Source: Przewalskia tangutica (taxonomy: Eukaryota > Streptophyta > Magnoliopsida > Solanales > Solanaceae). From it: DNA of 64,000 nt. The position numbers and the translations under genes were made by a program. Within the stretch, counting starts at the first letter, position 1; each line of letters opens with the position of its first letter. Where the stretch lies: the NCBI GenBank assembly GCA_029844215.1, contig CM056738.1, forward strand, positions 66,121,593 through 66,185,592, written 5' to 3'. This document shows positions 23,253 to 35,248 of this stretch, in pieces. Below the pieces are notes generated by a model. It ran no database searches, had not been told where the DNA came from, and was given only the letters and a program-made list of their open reading frames with translations.

Positions 23253-25803
23253 AATGGCCCGCATGAGGTATTCCCCGCATCGAGGGTAGCTACTCCCCGG
23301 CATCCGCCTGGACTCGCAGTCCGCATGGCCACATAGACCGCATGACCATAAAGGCCGCACACTAACATGGAGCTCCCGCAGCTCCGCGTAGGCCCCCGGG
23401 ACCCGCATGAGGTATTCTCGAATCATAGGTCACACAGACCCGCCTGAGTCTACCCCGCATCAGAGGGCAGCTTAACCTCCGGGATGATGTCAAGGTGAGT
23501 GGTACAATACCAACATAACGGCTGATAGTTAAACAACTTAAGCGCAATCGAGGGAAAACCCCTTTACACAAACATCACAAGATAATAACGCACGTAGCAT
23601 CCTAGCATGTTTACTTATCAAATCAACAAGAAAGTATTACAAGGCTATCACAAACCAACACAATCAAGTTATTCACATAAGGTACTTTCTACTATATGAT
23701 TAACAAGATCGGGTTTTTATCCCCAAAGTACTTCATACAATAACTCTTTAAGAGATCTGTTCTTTCACAAATAGTCACCCAATACTCGTAGTATATAAAA
23801 ATAGGGTGACTATCTTTTGAAGTAAACCAAAACACTTCTCTTTGTAAAATCAAGTAACAACATTATTTTCCAAACGTTCAAGTTTGCCTAATTTCAAATG
23901 TTCAAGTTTCTCATTTTTCGAAAGGTTTCGTAGTTCATAGTCTTAATCACTTAATGATATAATTCTCCTTTAAAACGATTTGAGAAACATATGCCTTATA
24001 TGTGAGTGGGTTATTCTTGTTTATAACAATCTTATTAAAGCAGCCATAATCTAGGAAATGTAATATCATTTTGTCTCATCTTAGCTTCTATGCAGATGGA
24101 GGTTTCTACTGGTTTTAATAATACTTAATTATTCAGTACATTTCCTTTTATTAGCGCTGCAATGGTTTGTTCGATACTTATTCTGATTTTCGAAATCAGT
24201 AAAACATTAACCCATTTTAAAAACCACGTACTCATTACTCACGAATGAGGTTTCACACTTATTAACAAAATTCATATTAATTCCTTTAAGTCAAGTCTCT
24301 TATCTTTTAAGATCAAGTCTCTTAACTTCTAAAATTAATAAACCATTCTTTTTATCTTTCTTAAGCCGTTATACCTAACTTCCCATAAAGCTAGTATAAC
24401 TCTTAAGTTTTAAAACCAAGTATTACTCTTCTGTTAAAAATGATTCAGTATTCTTTTGAATTACTTCAAGATTATTCAGGCTTAAGTCAAAAGACATTGC
24501 CGTAATTATTATTCAGTTAACACACGTACTTCTACCGTACTATATATACTTTAAAATATCATGCTCAAGAGTATAGGAAGAATCACATACCTCGCGACGA
24601 TTATCGACTATAAGCAAAACGCTCCACGGCTATAACCCGGCTAGCCTTGTCCACCTTCCAAGTAGCACATGCTACTCGCAGAACATTCAACCAATAAAGG
24701 CTATCAGTCTACTGTAAATACAGTCCTAAGTAAGTACAGTTCAAACTTCTACCTATATATATTCTTCTGATGTGAATTCAGTTCAAGTCTTTTCTGTAAT
24801 AACCTTCTATTACAGTTCAATTCTCTTCTATGAATCTTATATTCATTTCTATACACTACAGTATGTAATTTCCATTTACAATAGAAGGACAAGAGTATTT
24901 ACCTCGATAAGCCCAAAATTATCCGAGTATAAATGTCGATCCTGAGCAACGTTTAGCTCCTACCCTGGGCGCTCCAACCCGCTCCAAACAACCCTTAGAA
25001 GTTCTACGCAACTTCTACTTAACACTTCAACCGACTATGAAGGTTTTCCTTATGGTTTCAGTTTGAGACAAAAAGGACATAAGGTAGTATTTCCGGGCTC
25101 TACGTATAGAGGTATCTTTGGAATACTACAAGGTAAATGGCTAAGGTAATTTGGGTATAGTAACAATACTTTGGAGAGTATTTCTACCAAGAGGGGGGGT
25201 ATTTATACGAGACAACACCACAACGGGGGGTGTATACCTCGCCAACCCCACTCAGGAGGGGGTACTCGGCCAAGGGGAGGGCTCTCGCCGAGGGCCTTCT
25301 CAAAGGGGAGGGGCTCTTTGGACGAGACACTACAAGAGAGTGGAAGGGACTTTCAAGACTTAGGAAAGTTTTAGGATGAAGAAGTCTTCAAAGGGAGGGG
25401 TATTTATAGGAAATCAAGGGCCATGATCTAGCCAAGTGGGGGGCAAGTGGAGGGCCAAGATGTGCCCAAGTGCCCCCTAGTCCCTACTCCTTAAAACCCT
25501 CACAAAATATCCTACCAACTATGGCACCCTTTCGGCCAAGCTTACCGCCCCACACTCCACCAACTTGAGGGTGACAAGTGTCGCCCTCTCGTTGGTCCAA
25601 AATGTTTCGTCTCTCGGAAAAATCCGCAAAAATAAAAAATGACATAGCCGGAATTTTCCCTTCGCAAGTTGTGTAAAACGTTTCGTCGAAAAACGACTCT
25701 AACCGGGTGTTGTGCACAAAAATATTCGGCCAAGCCTACTTTAAAGCCTAAACTTTTCTACGTACGTCCTTACGTACATACTCTGGAAATACGGGGTATA
25801 ACA
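23253..25803 (-). mobile_element. Right part of the 12680-25803 solo LTR
   Basis: It continues the GCATGAGG-rich segment cut at 13511, then runs through the shared LTR body to GGGGTATAACA at 25803. G-rich tracts lie at about 25195-25400 and the inverted TATA box at 25401-25408. No gene is seen. Confidence 0.85.
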
Positions 25804-26469
25804 GGTAACATACCAAAAGATAAGCCTCCGAAGAAACGAGGCTTCCAATATCGCCACGACCAACCGGCCCGTGATCGTGCCTACCTCGCACCCTAGTGAT
25901 ACAATCATCGAGAGAAAATCAGCGGAAATAAAAACATGAACATGAATTAAGAGACAAAATAAATAAGGTGCCAACCAAAACAGCTTGCCTTCATCATATA
26001 TACATAAATACCCGACGGTTATCCTTTTTACAAACCCCGCCCACAACAAAGGTTACTGCACTTAAGATTTATACAACAACTATGACGGACAGGGCCCCGC
26101 CATACCCTCGAATGTACAAGGACCTACACTCTGTGGTAACATACCAAAGATAAGCCTCGAAGGAACGGAGCTTCCCAATCTGAAAGGTGATCCTAAAATG
26201 AGATCGACATGATGTACTCTACCTGCGGCATGAACGCAGCCCAAGGAGGTCGATAACAATTAAGTATGTGAAATCAGAAAATATCAGAAATGAAATCATA
26301 GCGCTATATAAAGCGGAGACATGTATGATAACCAAACTACAATACACAACATATAAATAGTCATATCAAGTCGTGGAACCACGCCTCCAAATCATCACTC
26401 GTGCGTGGAGTTCCTTCCTCACCGCGATCTATGATATGATAACAATAAGACAAAGAATTCAAAAGGGAG

Positions 26470-26725
26470 CATACCTGCGCGCTTACGCATCGTGTCGAGA
26501 TGTCCAAAAGGGAAACACTAAGACAACATTCCAAATGGAAGCATACCCGCGCGCTACGATCGTGTCGGTATGTCCAAAGGGAAACAATAAGACAACATTC
26601 CAAATAAGATACCCGCGCGCTACGATCGTCGGTCGATGTCCAAAAGGAAACAACAAAGCGGCAATCAAAATGGAAGCATACCCGCGCGCCACGATCGTGT
26701 CGATGTCCAAAGCGATTAGCAAAGT
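26470..26725. repeat. Tandem repeat of 66-72 bp, four units
   Basis: ATACCCGCGCGC followed by ACGATCGTGTCG and GTCCAAA recurs at about 26473, 26545, 26611 and 26680. Spacings of 72, 66 and 69 are all multiples of three, which keeps frames open on both strands and explains the long frames here (150 codons plus, 93 minus). Confidence 0.8.
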
Positions 26726-26861
26726 AACACTATCAGCGAACGCACTGCGGAATTTCTCCGCCATCGCTGCAAGACGCCCAAGTAAGTTCTCAACAAGTCA
26801 ACCGACCCTCCATCGAGACGCGTAGTATAGAAACACAATTTTTGCACAACAAAGGCTATCA

Positions 26862-26960
26862 CAACAAGCATAGGCAAGTTTCACAACAACAAGCATAGGC
26901 AAGTTTCACATCAACAAGCATAGGCAAGTTTCACAACAACAAGCATAGGCAAGTTATACA
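26862..26960. repeat. 25-bp tandem repeat, four units
   Basis: AAGCATAGGCAAGTTTCACA starts at 26866, 26891, 26916 and 26941. The same array of four lies at 38768-38865 in the related solo LTR, while other LTRs carry one unit. Confidence 0.85.
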
Positions 26961-29784
26961 CAACTCAAAGTACTTTCATTTTATGCCAAAGTCCGGGTTT
27001 TAACCCTAAAGTGCTACATACGTTAATTTCCTTTTTAAGAGATCTGTTCCTTTTATAAAAGTCACTCGTTACCCGTAGTATAAAAATAGAGTGACTTACA
27101 TCTTTTAAGTAAACCAATACAACTTCCATACTTTTCCTTTTTAAAACCAAAATTAAGGCAATGCCATGCCTTCTTTGTTGGACCAAAATATTTCTCTTTT
27201 TAAAGTCAATTTACCACATTAAAACCAATGATAAAAATCCTTCTTTTGTTCTCATAAAGTCGTTATAACTAACTTCCCATAAAGCTGTTATAACACTTTA
27301 TGTTTTAAACCAATTTAAGACAAAACAATGCCTTTCTTTTCCCTAGAGTTCCAGTTTGCCTAATTTCAATTACTCAAGTCTCTTTACTTTAGAAAAGTTT
27401 CATAGTTCGATGTCTTAATTTCCTTTAAACCAATTGAGTAACATATGCCATAAAGTAGTAGTTATTCTTGTTCATAAATCTTATTTAAGCAACCATGATC
27501 TAGGAAATGTAATATCATTTTGTCTCATCTTAGCTTCTATGCGGATGGAGGTTTCTACCGGTTTTAATAATACTTCTTTATTCAATACATTTCCTTTATT
27601 AACGCCGCAGTTGGTTTGTCGATACTCATTCGATTTCAAATCAAGAAAACATTATTCCCTTTCAAAACCAAGTACTCATTACTCACGAATGAGGTTTCAC
27701 ACAAACATCCATATTAAGTCAAGTCTCTTATCTTTTAAGAATAAGTCTCTTAACTTCTAAACCATTAAACCATTCTTTTTATCTTTCTTAAGACGTTACA
27801 CCTAACTTCTCATAAAGCTGGTATAACTCTTATGTTTTCAAACCAAGTATACACTTCTTTCAAAAAGGTTTCTTAATCTATTAGAATACTTCAAGGTTCT
27901 TTTACATCAAGTCGGTTATAAGTCAAATCAGTTATCTTTTAAAAACCACAAAGCATTTCTCATTTACATAGAGCTGTTATAACTAACTTCCCATAAAGCC
28001 GTTATAACACTTTATGTTTAAAGACAATCAAATACATTTAACACATGTACGTCTACCGTACTACATAGTTATACACATATCATGCTAGAACAGATAGGAA
28101 GAGGTTCACATACCTCGCGACGATTATCGACTAATAGCAAAACGCTCCAAGTTCCTCAAACCGTCGGCTACACTTTAAGCCAAGCAGATCACTCCACACG
28201 TAGTTCTTCAACCTATAGAGGCCAAAAGGCGCCCATTAACATCTTTAGATCCCGACGTAGAATATTCTACAGAAAATTGGCAAAGACCTCCCCGCAACAG
28301 CGTAATTCTCCTCCTCTATCGAGGCCGGCTACCAAGCCAACCAGGGGGGGGGGTTTACACGTCTAACCGGACGTGTACAATTCTACTTCACAGTAATGCT
28401 AAACAAGTCTACTGTAATATAGTCCTATGTAATTACAGTTCAGTTCTCTTCTTTAAATTCAGGCTTAAGTCAAAAGACATTGCCGCACAATTATAATCAG
28501 TTCTATATATAGTATACTTCAACCATATATTCCTACAACATGTAATTTCCAATTACAACAGGAGGTCAAGAGTGTTTACCTCGATAAGCCCAAAATTATC
28601 CGAGTTTAAATGTCGATCCTGAGCAAGGTTTAGCTCCTACACCGGGCGCTCCAACCCGCTCCAAACAACCCTTAGAAGTTCTAACCAACTTCTACCTAAA
28701 TACTTCAACTAACAATGAAGATTTCCTTAGGGTTTCGTTTAGAGGCTAAGAGGAAGTATAATGGTATTTTCTGGGCTTTTGTATAAGTGTAACCTTGGGA
28801 ATACTACAAGGTATTTGGGCCAAGGTTTTTGGGCATTATAACAATACTAGGAGAGTATTTCTATACCACAAAAAGGGGGGTATTATACGAAAACAACTAG
28901 GCTAGGGGGGGGTGTACCCCACGGCCAAGCCTCTACAAAGGGGGAGGGGGAGGCCCTCTCGGCCAAAGCTTCACAAGGGAGGGGGGAGGGGCTTTGGACG
29001 AAGCAAACAAGAGGGAGGGAGTAGTGTGAGACTTAGAAAGATTGCTCAAGTTTGGATGAAGAAAGTCTTCAACTTAGAGGGGTATTTATAGGTCAAGTAA
29101 AGGCCAACCAATGGCCAAGATGAAGACAAGTGTGGTGCAAGTGTAGGGCTAGATTTCAACCATGTGGACCTTATCCATCTACCACACCAACTTGCACAAA
29201 TATCCTACCTAACCAAAGGCACAAAAACGCGACTCGCTCTGACTTGCCGGGCCCACTTGCTCCCAATGTGAGGGTGACACATGTCACCCTCCCGTTGGTC
29301 CAAAATGTTTCGTCTCTCGGAAAAATCCGTAAAAATTATTAATGACATAGCCGGAATTTTCCCTACGAAAGCTGTGGAAACGTTTCGTCGAAAAACGACT
29401 CTTTTTGGCACTTGTGTACAAATTTCGAAACTATGCTTACTTTAAGGCTCAAATTATAATACGTACGCCCTCACGTACATACTCTGGAAATACGGGGTAT
29501 AACAAATACGCTGAACTGTGATCCTATGAGCGAGGATCCACAACCAATGTACCTCTACTGCGCAGATGAACGCAGCCCGGGCGAGGTCGATAACAGTACC
29601 AAGTATGTGAAACTGTAAAATACTGTTAATGAAATCATAATAGTCTATATAAAGCAGGAGACATGTATGATAACCAAACTACAGTTCACAACATAAAAGC
29701 AGTCATGTCAAGTCAGGGACTCACGCCCTCAAGCCATCCCTCATGCCCGTAGAACTCCTTCATCACTGCCGGCAGTCTAGGTAC

Positions 29785-30068
29785 AAATCGTGTGGAATAC
29801 GTGTCCCGGCCCATCCCATGGGACTCGGTAAAGAATCATGTAGAATACGTGTCCCGGCCCATCCCATGGGACTCGGTAAAGAATCATGTAGAATACGTGT
29901 CCCGGCCCATCTCATGGGACTCGGTGAAGAATCAGGTGGAATACGTGTCCCGGCCCATCCCGTGGGACTCGGTGAAGAATCAGATGAAATACGTGTCCCG
30001 GCCCATCTCATGGGACTCGGTGAAGAATCAAATGGAATACGTGTCCCGGCCCATCTCATGGGACTCGG
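29785..30068. repeat. 48-bp tandem repeat, about six units
   Basis: GAATCATGTAGAATACGTGT recurs with a period of exactly 48 bp (for example 29833 and 29881). The period is sixteen codons, so frames stay open on both strands (149 codons plus, 111 minus) and show a 16-residue repeat. It is an LTR minisatellite with no sign of a gene: no flanking start context and no known domain. Confidence 0.88.
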
Positions 30069-30929
30069 TAGCATAGAAATACAACATTTGCACAACAAAG
30101 GATATCACCACAAGCATAGGCAAGTTACACACAACTCAAGGTTATTTTATGCCATCGTCCAGGTTCTGACCCCAAAGTATTTCGTACGTTAAATTCTTTT
30201 TTTAAAAGATCCAGTTCTTTTATAAAGGTCACCCGATACCCGTAGTATTAAAATAGAGTGACTCACATTTTTAGGTAAACCAAAACACTTTCCTTTTCAA
30301 CATCAAGTAACAACATTTTTTTCCATAAGTTCAAGTTTGCCTAATTTCAAGTACTTAAGTCTCTTATTTTAGAAAGGTTTTCGTAGTTCATAGTCTTAAT
30401 CGCTTAAGAATATAATTCTCTTTTAAACAATTTGAGAAACATATGCCTTATATGTGAGTAGGTTATTTTTGTTCAAAATCAATCTTATTAAAGCAGCCAT
30501 GATCTAGGAAATGTAATATCATTTTGTCTCATCTTAGCTTCTATGCAGATGGAGGTTTCTACTGGTTTCAATAATACTTAATTAGTCAAAACATTTCCCT
30601 TTATTAACGCTGCAGTGGTTTGTCGATACTCATTCTGATTTCCGAAATCAGTAAAACATTATTCCTTTTTAAACAAAACAAGTACTCATTACTCACGAAT
30701 GAGGTTTCATACAAAATTCATATTAATTCATTTAAGTCAAGTCTCTTCTCTTTTAAGATCGAGTCTCATAACTTCTTAAAATCAATAAACCATTCTCTTT
30801 ATCTCTCTAAAGTCGTCATACCTAACTTCCCATAAAGCTAGTATAACTCTTAAGCTTTCAAACCAAGTATTATTCTTCTTTCAAAAAGGATTCTTAATTC
30901 TTTTGAAATACTTCAAGATTCTTATTATT

Positions 30930-31230
30930 CAGGCTTAAGTCAAAAGACATTGCCGTAAAACTACATTCAGTTAACACACGTACGTCTACCGTACTATATA
31001 TGTATTCTTTTAAAATACTTCCAGATTCTTATTATTCAGGCTTAAGTCAGAAGACATTGCCGTAAAACTACATTCAGTTAACACACGTACGTCTACCGTA
31101 CTATATATGTATTCTTTTAAAATACTTCCAGATTCTTATTATTCAGGCTTAAGTCAAAAGACATTGCCGACAACCACGTTCGCTTAACACACGCACGCTC
31201 ACCGTACTATATATATATTCTTTAAAATAT
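30930..31230. repeat. Triplicated 107-bp repeat, 5' LTR copy
   Basis: Three units matching those at 8270-8575, each with GGCTTAAGTCA, GACATTGCCG and ACCGTACTATATAT. The last unit reads CGACAACCACGTTCGC where the sister LTR reads CGTACAACTACGTTCAG. Confidence 0.83.
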
Positions 31231-32006
31231 CATGCTCAAGAGGGTAGGAAGAATCACATACCTCGCGACGATTATCGACTATTAGCAAAACGCTCCACGG
31301 CTATAACCCGGCTAGCCTTGTCCACCTTCCAAGTAGTACATGCTACTCGCAGAACATTCAACCAACAACGGTTATAAGTTCATCAGAAATACAAATTCTA
31401 TGTAAGTACAGCTTTAATCTTCTTTTTAATATTCTTCGATGTGATCTATTCAATTCTTTTCTGTAATATCCTTCTATTACAGTTCAATTCTCTTCTGTAA
31501 TATCCTTCTATGTATCTTATATTCAAATCTATACTACTACAGTATGTAATTTCCAATTACAATAGAAGGATAGGATTATTTACCTCGGTAAGCCCAAAAT
31601 TATCCAAGTTTAATGTCGATCCTGAGCAAGGTTTAGCTCCTACTCCGGGTGCTCCAACCCGCTCCAAACAACCCTTAGAAGTTCTAACCAACCTCTACTT
31701 AAATACTTCAACCAACTATGAAGATTTCCTTAGGGTTTCATTTAGTGGCTAAAGGAAAGTATAGTAGTATTTTCTGGGCTTTTCGTATAGAGGTAACCTT
31801 GGGAATACTACAAGGTATATGGGCTAAAGTATTTTGGCATTATAACAATACTTGGAGAAGTATTTCTCTACCAAGGGGGGGGGGTATTTTCGGCTAGCAC
31901 AACTAGGCTAGGGGGGGTACTTTCGGCCAAGGGGGAGGGGGAGGCTAGGACGAGAACTTCAACACAAAGGGGGGGAGAGGGCTTTCAAGACTTAGAACAA
32001 TTTTTG

Positions 32007-32043
32007 GATGAAGAAGTTCATCAACTAAGGGGGGGTATTTATA
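32007..32043 (-). promoter_or_regulatory. LTR promoter, 5' LTR of the gag-only element
   Basis: TATAAATA on the minus strand at 32043-32036, with the GATGAA / GAAG / TTCATC stem at 32007-32022. It is the copy that would drive the element. Confidence 0.65.
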
Positions 32044-32463
32044 GGTCAAGCAATGGCCAACCAATGGCCAAGATGAAGACAAGTGTGGTGCAAGTGTAGG
32101 GCTAGGATTTACCCATGTGTACCTTATCCATCTACCACACCAACTATCACAAATATCCTACCAACTCCTTGACCCAAAAATTCAACACAAAAAACGTGCA
32201 AATCAAGCCCTTGGCCGTCCACTTTTGAGGGTGACACATGTCACCCTCCCGTTGGTCCAAAATATTTCATCTCTCGAAAAAATCCGCAAAAATAATAAAT
32301 GACATAGCCGGAATTTTCCTTACGCAAGCTTTGTAAAATGTTTCGTCGGAAAACGATTCTTTTTGGGTGTTATGCACAAAATTTTCGGCCCAAGCCTACT
32401 TTAAGGCTCAAACTTTTCTACGTACGTCCTCACGTACATACTCTGAAAATACGGGGTATAACA

Positions 32464-35243
32464 AAAGTCATCACTCAAATATCACTATGGGTCTCACGCC
32501 CACAACATCAATCATGCCCGTGGAATACCTTCCTCACTGCCGACAGTCTATGATATAAAAGCACCAAGGAATACACATGAACACCAGGTCCCACCTGTGT
32601 CATAATAAAACCGTACGGGGTAAGTACGAAGGCATAGCCGACTACTAAAACCCACAGTACCAACAATGCTATAAAATTGTATCACGAGGTCTTTCTAGAC
32701 CGCGCCATATGATCGAAGCGGGCCACTCGCCCTCAGTATCAATATGCGCGTCAAATCCTGGAACTTCCCGCAGCTCCACATAGGCCCGCATGAGGTATTC
32801 CCCGCATCGAGGGTAGCTAATCCCCGGCATCGTCCTGGACCCGTGGTCCGCATGGCCACATAGACCGCATGACCATATAGACCGCACACTAACCTGGAAC
32901 TCTCGTAGCTCCGCATAGGCCACCTGGACCCGCATGAGGTATCTCGAATCATAGTCACACATCGCTCGAGGTGTACTCAGATCGGGGGGCAGCTTAACCC
33001 CCGGTATATCATGTCAAGAGGTGAGTGATATAATACTAGCACAACGGCTTATCGTTAAACAACATAAGCACAATAAGAATAACCTTTCACACAAACATCA
33101 CAAGACACTAACACACGTAGCATCCTAACATGTTTACTTATCAAACCAATCAAGAAAGTATTACAAGGCTATCACAAACCAACATAATCAAGTTATTGAC
33201 ACAAGGTACTTTCTACTTTATGTCAACAAGTTCGGGTTTTTATCCCCAGAGTACTTCCTACATTAACTCTTTAAAAGATCCGTTTCTTTCACAAAAGTCA
33301 CACAATACCCGTAGTATAAAAATAGAGTGACTATCTTTTTAAGTAAACCAAAACACTTCTTTTTGTAAAATCATGTAACAACATTCTTTTCCAAACGTTC
33401 AAGTTTGCCTAATTTCAAACGCTCAAGTTTCTCGTTTTCGAAAGGTTTCGTAGTTCATAGTCTTAATCACTTAATAATATAATTCTCTTTTAAAACAATT
33501 TGAGAAACATATGCCTTATGTGTGAGTAGGTTATTCTTGTTCATAACAATCTTATTAAAGCAGCCATGATCTAGGAAATGTAATATCATTTTGTCTCATC
33601 TTAGCTTCTGTGCAGATGGAGGTTTCTACTGGTTTTAATAATACTTAATTAGTCAATACATTTCCCTTTATTAGCGCTGCAGTGGTTTGTTCGATACTTA
33701 TTCTCATTTCCGAAATCAATACATGCTCATAATCAATTACAAACTGCCTTTTATCTCTCTTAAGTCGTTATACCTAACTTCCCATAAAGCTAGTATAACT
33801 CTTAAGCTTTTAAAACCAAGTATTACTCTTCTTTCAAAACGATTCTTAATTCTTTTGAAATACTTTAAGATTTTTCTTATTTAGACTCAAGTCAAAAGAC
33901 ATCGGAGTAAAACCACGTTCAGTTGACACACGTACGTCTACCATACTATATATATATTCTTTTAAAATATCATGCTCAAGAGGATAGGAAGAATCACATA
34001 CCTCGCGACGACACCGACAATTAGCAAAACGCCCAAAGCATCAGAATCCCGCTAGCCTTTTCCACCCTTCGAGTAGAATACGCCACTCAAAGACTTCAAC
34101 CTATAACGGTTATATAAGTCTATCAATGTCTAGACTACTCAGTAGAATAAATCTAGATACAAGATTCTACGGAAAATTGGGCAAAGACTTCCTACCCACA
34201 AACTACACAAGTCTCATCAAATACAATCCTATGTAAGTACAGTTCAATTCCCTTCTTATATACCTTCCTTGTATATAACTTATACTTAATTCTTATACTT
34301 CAACAGTATGCAAACTTCTAAATACAATAGGGGGACAAGATATTTACCTCGATAAGCCCAAAATTATCAAAGATTTAATGTCGATCCTGAGCAACGTTTA
34401 GCTCCTACTCTGGGCGCTCCAACCCGCTCCAAACAACCCTTAGAAGTTCCCAAACAACTTCTACTTAGCACTTCAACCAACTATGAAGATTTTCCTTAGG
34501 GTTTTGTTTTGAGACTAAAAGGACATAAGGTAGTATTTCCGGGCTCTACGTATAGAGGTAATTTTGGAATACTACAAGGTATAAGGCTAAGGTATTTTGG
34601 AATTGTAACGATACTTGGAGAGTATTTTTCTACCAAAAAGGGGGGGGGGGTGTTTCACGAGAACAACACTCAAGAGGGGGGGTACTTTCGGCTACCACCA
34701 CTTAGGAAGGGGGGGGGGAGGTTTCGGCCAAGGCTTCTCAAAATGGGAGGGGTGCTCTTGGACGAGATCAACAAGAAGAGGGGATGGAGGGATTTTTTAA
34801 GACTTAGAAGTCATTTGAGGGATGAAGAACTCTTTCAACTAAGGAGGGTATTTATAGGGCCTTCAATGGCCAAGATTAAGACAAGTGGTGGGCAAGTGGA
34901 GGGTGTGGATTTGCATAAGTGCACCCTATCCCTACTCCACAAATCACTCACCAAACATTGACCCAAGTTTTAGGCCACAAAATCATGCCAAGATCGTCCA
35001 TGGTTCCGCCCACTTGAGGGTGACAAGTGTCGCCCTCTCGTTGGTCCAAAATATTTCATCTCTCGGAAAAATCCGCAAAAATTATAAATGTTGCAACCGT
35101 AATTTTCCCTTCGCAAAGTTTGGAAAACGTTTTGTCGGTCTTTTCGGGGGTTGTGCACAATTTTCGACCCCTTGCCTATCTTAAGGCTTAAACTTTCGTA
35201 CGTACGTCCTCACGTACATACTCTGGAAATACGGGGTATAACA
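32464..35243 (-). mobile_element. Right part of the 5973-35243 solo LTR
   Basis: After the AAAGT duplication this continues the LTR cut at 6547 and ends GGGGTATAACA at 35243. It contains a GCATGAGG-type repeat region (32770-32945), G-rich tracts (34640-34720) and the inverted TATA box at 34849-34856. No gene is seen. Confidence 0.87.
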
Positions 35244-35248
35244 GATTT

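Larger units (their letters stand above)
12680..25803 (-). mobile_element. Solo LTR (minus) containing a nested element
   Basis: It starts TGTCACGACCCG and ends CGGGGTATAACA. The LTR proper is 12680-13511 plus 23253-25803, about 3.38 kb. It has perfect GGTAA duplications and no interior of its own, so it is a solo LTR. The plus-strand element 13512-23247 sits in its GCATGAGG-rich repeat region. Its TATA box, read on the minus strand, is at 25401-25408, next to a hairpin at 25377-25390. Confidence 0.9.
25851..29504 (-). mobile_element. Solo LTR (minus), about 3.65 kb
   Basis: It ends GGGGTATAACA at 29504, followed by AATAC (29505-29509). The left start is altered: after AATA the text reads TCGCCACGACC where TGTCACGACC is expected. 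The fit to a duplicated AATAC is good if CTG became TCG. The sister LTR without the insertion reads CCCAATCTGACTGTGATCC at this spot. Its family matches the LTR at about 37731-41338 (shared CACCCTAGTGATACAATCATC). Its inverted TATA box is at 29093-29100 with a stem at 29057-29071. It has no interior region. Confidence 0.8.
6548..32463 (-). mobile_element. Gag-only LTR retrotransposon (minus)
   Basis: A complete element with perfect AAAGT duplications. Its 3' LTR is 6548-9807 (3260 bp), its interior 9808-12391, and its 5' LTR 12392-12679 plus 25804-25850 plus 29510-32463 (about 3.29 kb). The two LTRs match closely over long stretches, including a triplicated 107-bp repeat, so they form one pair. 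The interior is only 2.58 kb. It holds a polypurine tract, a short integrase-like remnant, 0.6 kb of unassigned sequence, a degenerate gag and a primer site. Protease, RT and RNase H are missing, so mobilisation would need enzymes from a relative. This matches the plant class called TR-GAG. Confidence 0.85.
12392..32463 (-). mobile_element. 5' LTR of the gag-only element, split twice
   Basis: Segments 12392-12679, 25804-25850 and 29510-32463 join into one LTR of about 3.29 kb that matches 6548-9807. Two solo LTRs interrupt it, at 12680-25803 and about 25851-29504. The last segment carries the clean 48-bp array, three 107-bp repeats and the TATA box at 32036-32043. Confidence 0.85.
29510..32463 (-). 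mobile_element. Right part of the gag-only element's 5' LTR
   Basis: It runs from CGCTGAACTGTGATCC to the end GGGGTATAACA at 32463, then AAAGT. It mirrors 6880-9807 almost throughout, including the three 107-bp units and the G-rich tracts. It keeps longer versions of the 48-bp repeats than the 3' LTR. Confidence 0.87.
5973..35243 (-). mobile_element. Solo LTR (minus), split by a nested element
   Basis: Read on the plus strand it starts TGTCACGACCCG at 5973 and ends GGGGTATAACA at 35243. The LTR proper is 5973-6547 plus 32469-35243, about 3.35 kb. Perfect GATTT duplications flank it, and no internal region belongs to this layer, so it is a solo LTR. Its TATA box, read on the minus strand, is at 34849-34856. 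Confidence 0.9.

Noticed and set aside
26373..26825. Open frame of 150 codons with basic repeats
   Set aside because: It is produced by the 66-72 bp tandem repeat in a solo LTR. It has no domain, and the antisense frame is equally open.
29785..30068. Regularly spaced repeats that look like a CRISPR array
   Set aside because: The repeats are contiguous without unique spacers, in a plant LTR, and no cas gene exists in the window.
29743..30192. Open frame of 149 codons with a 16-residue repeat, a possible repeat protein gene
   Set aside because: It lies wholly inside an LTR minisatellite with a 48-bp unit, is open on both strands, and its counterpart in the sister LTR (7129-7407) is broken.
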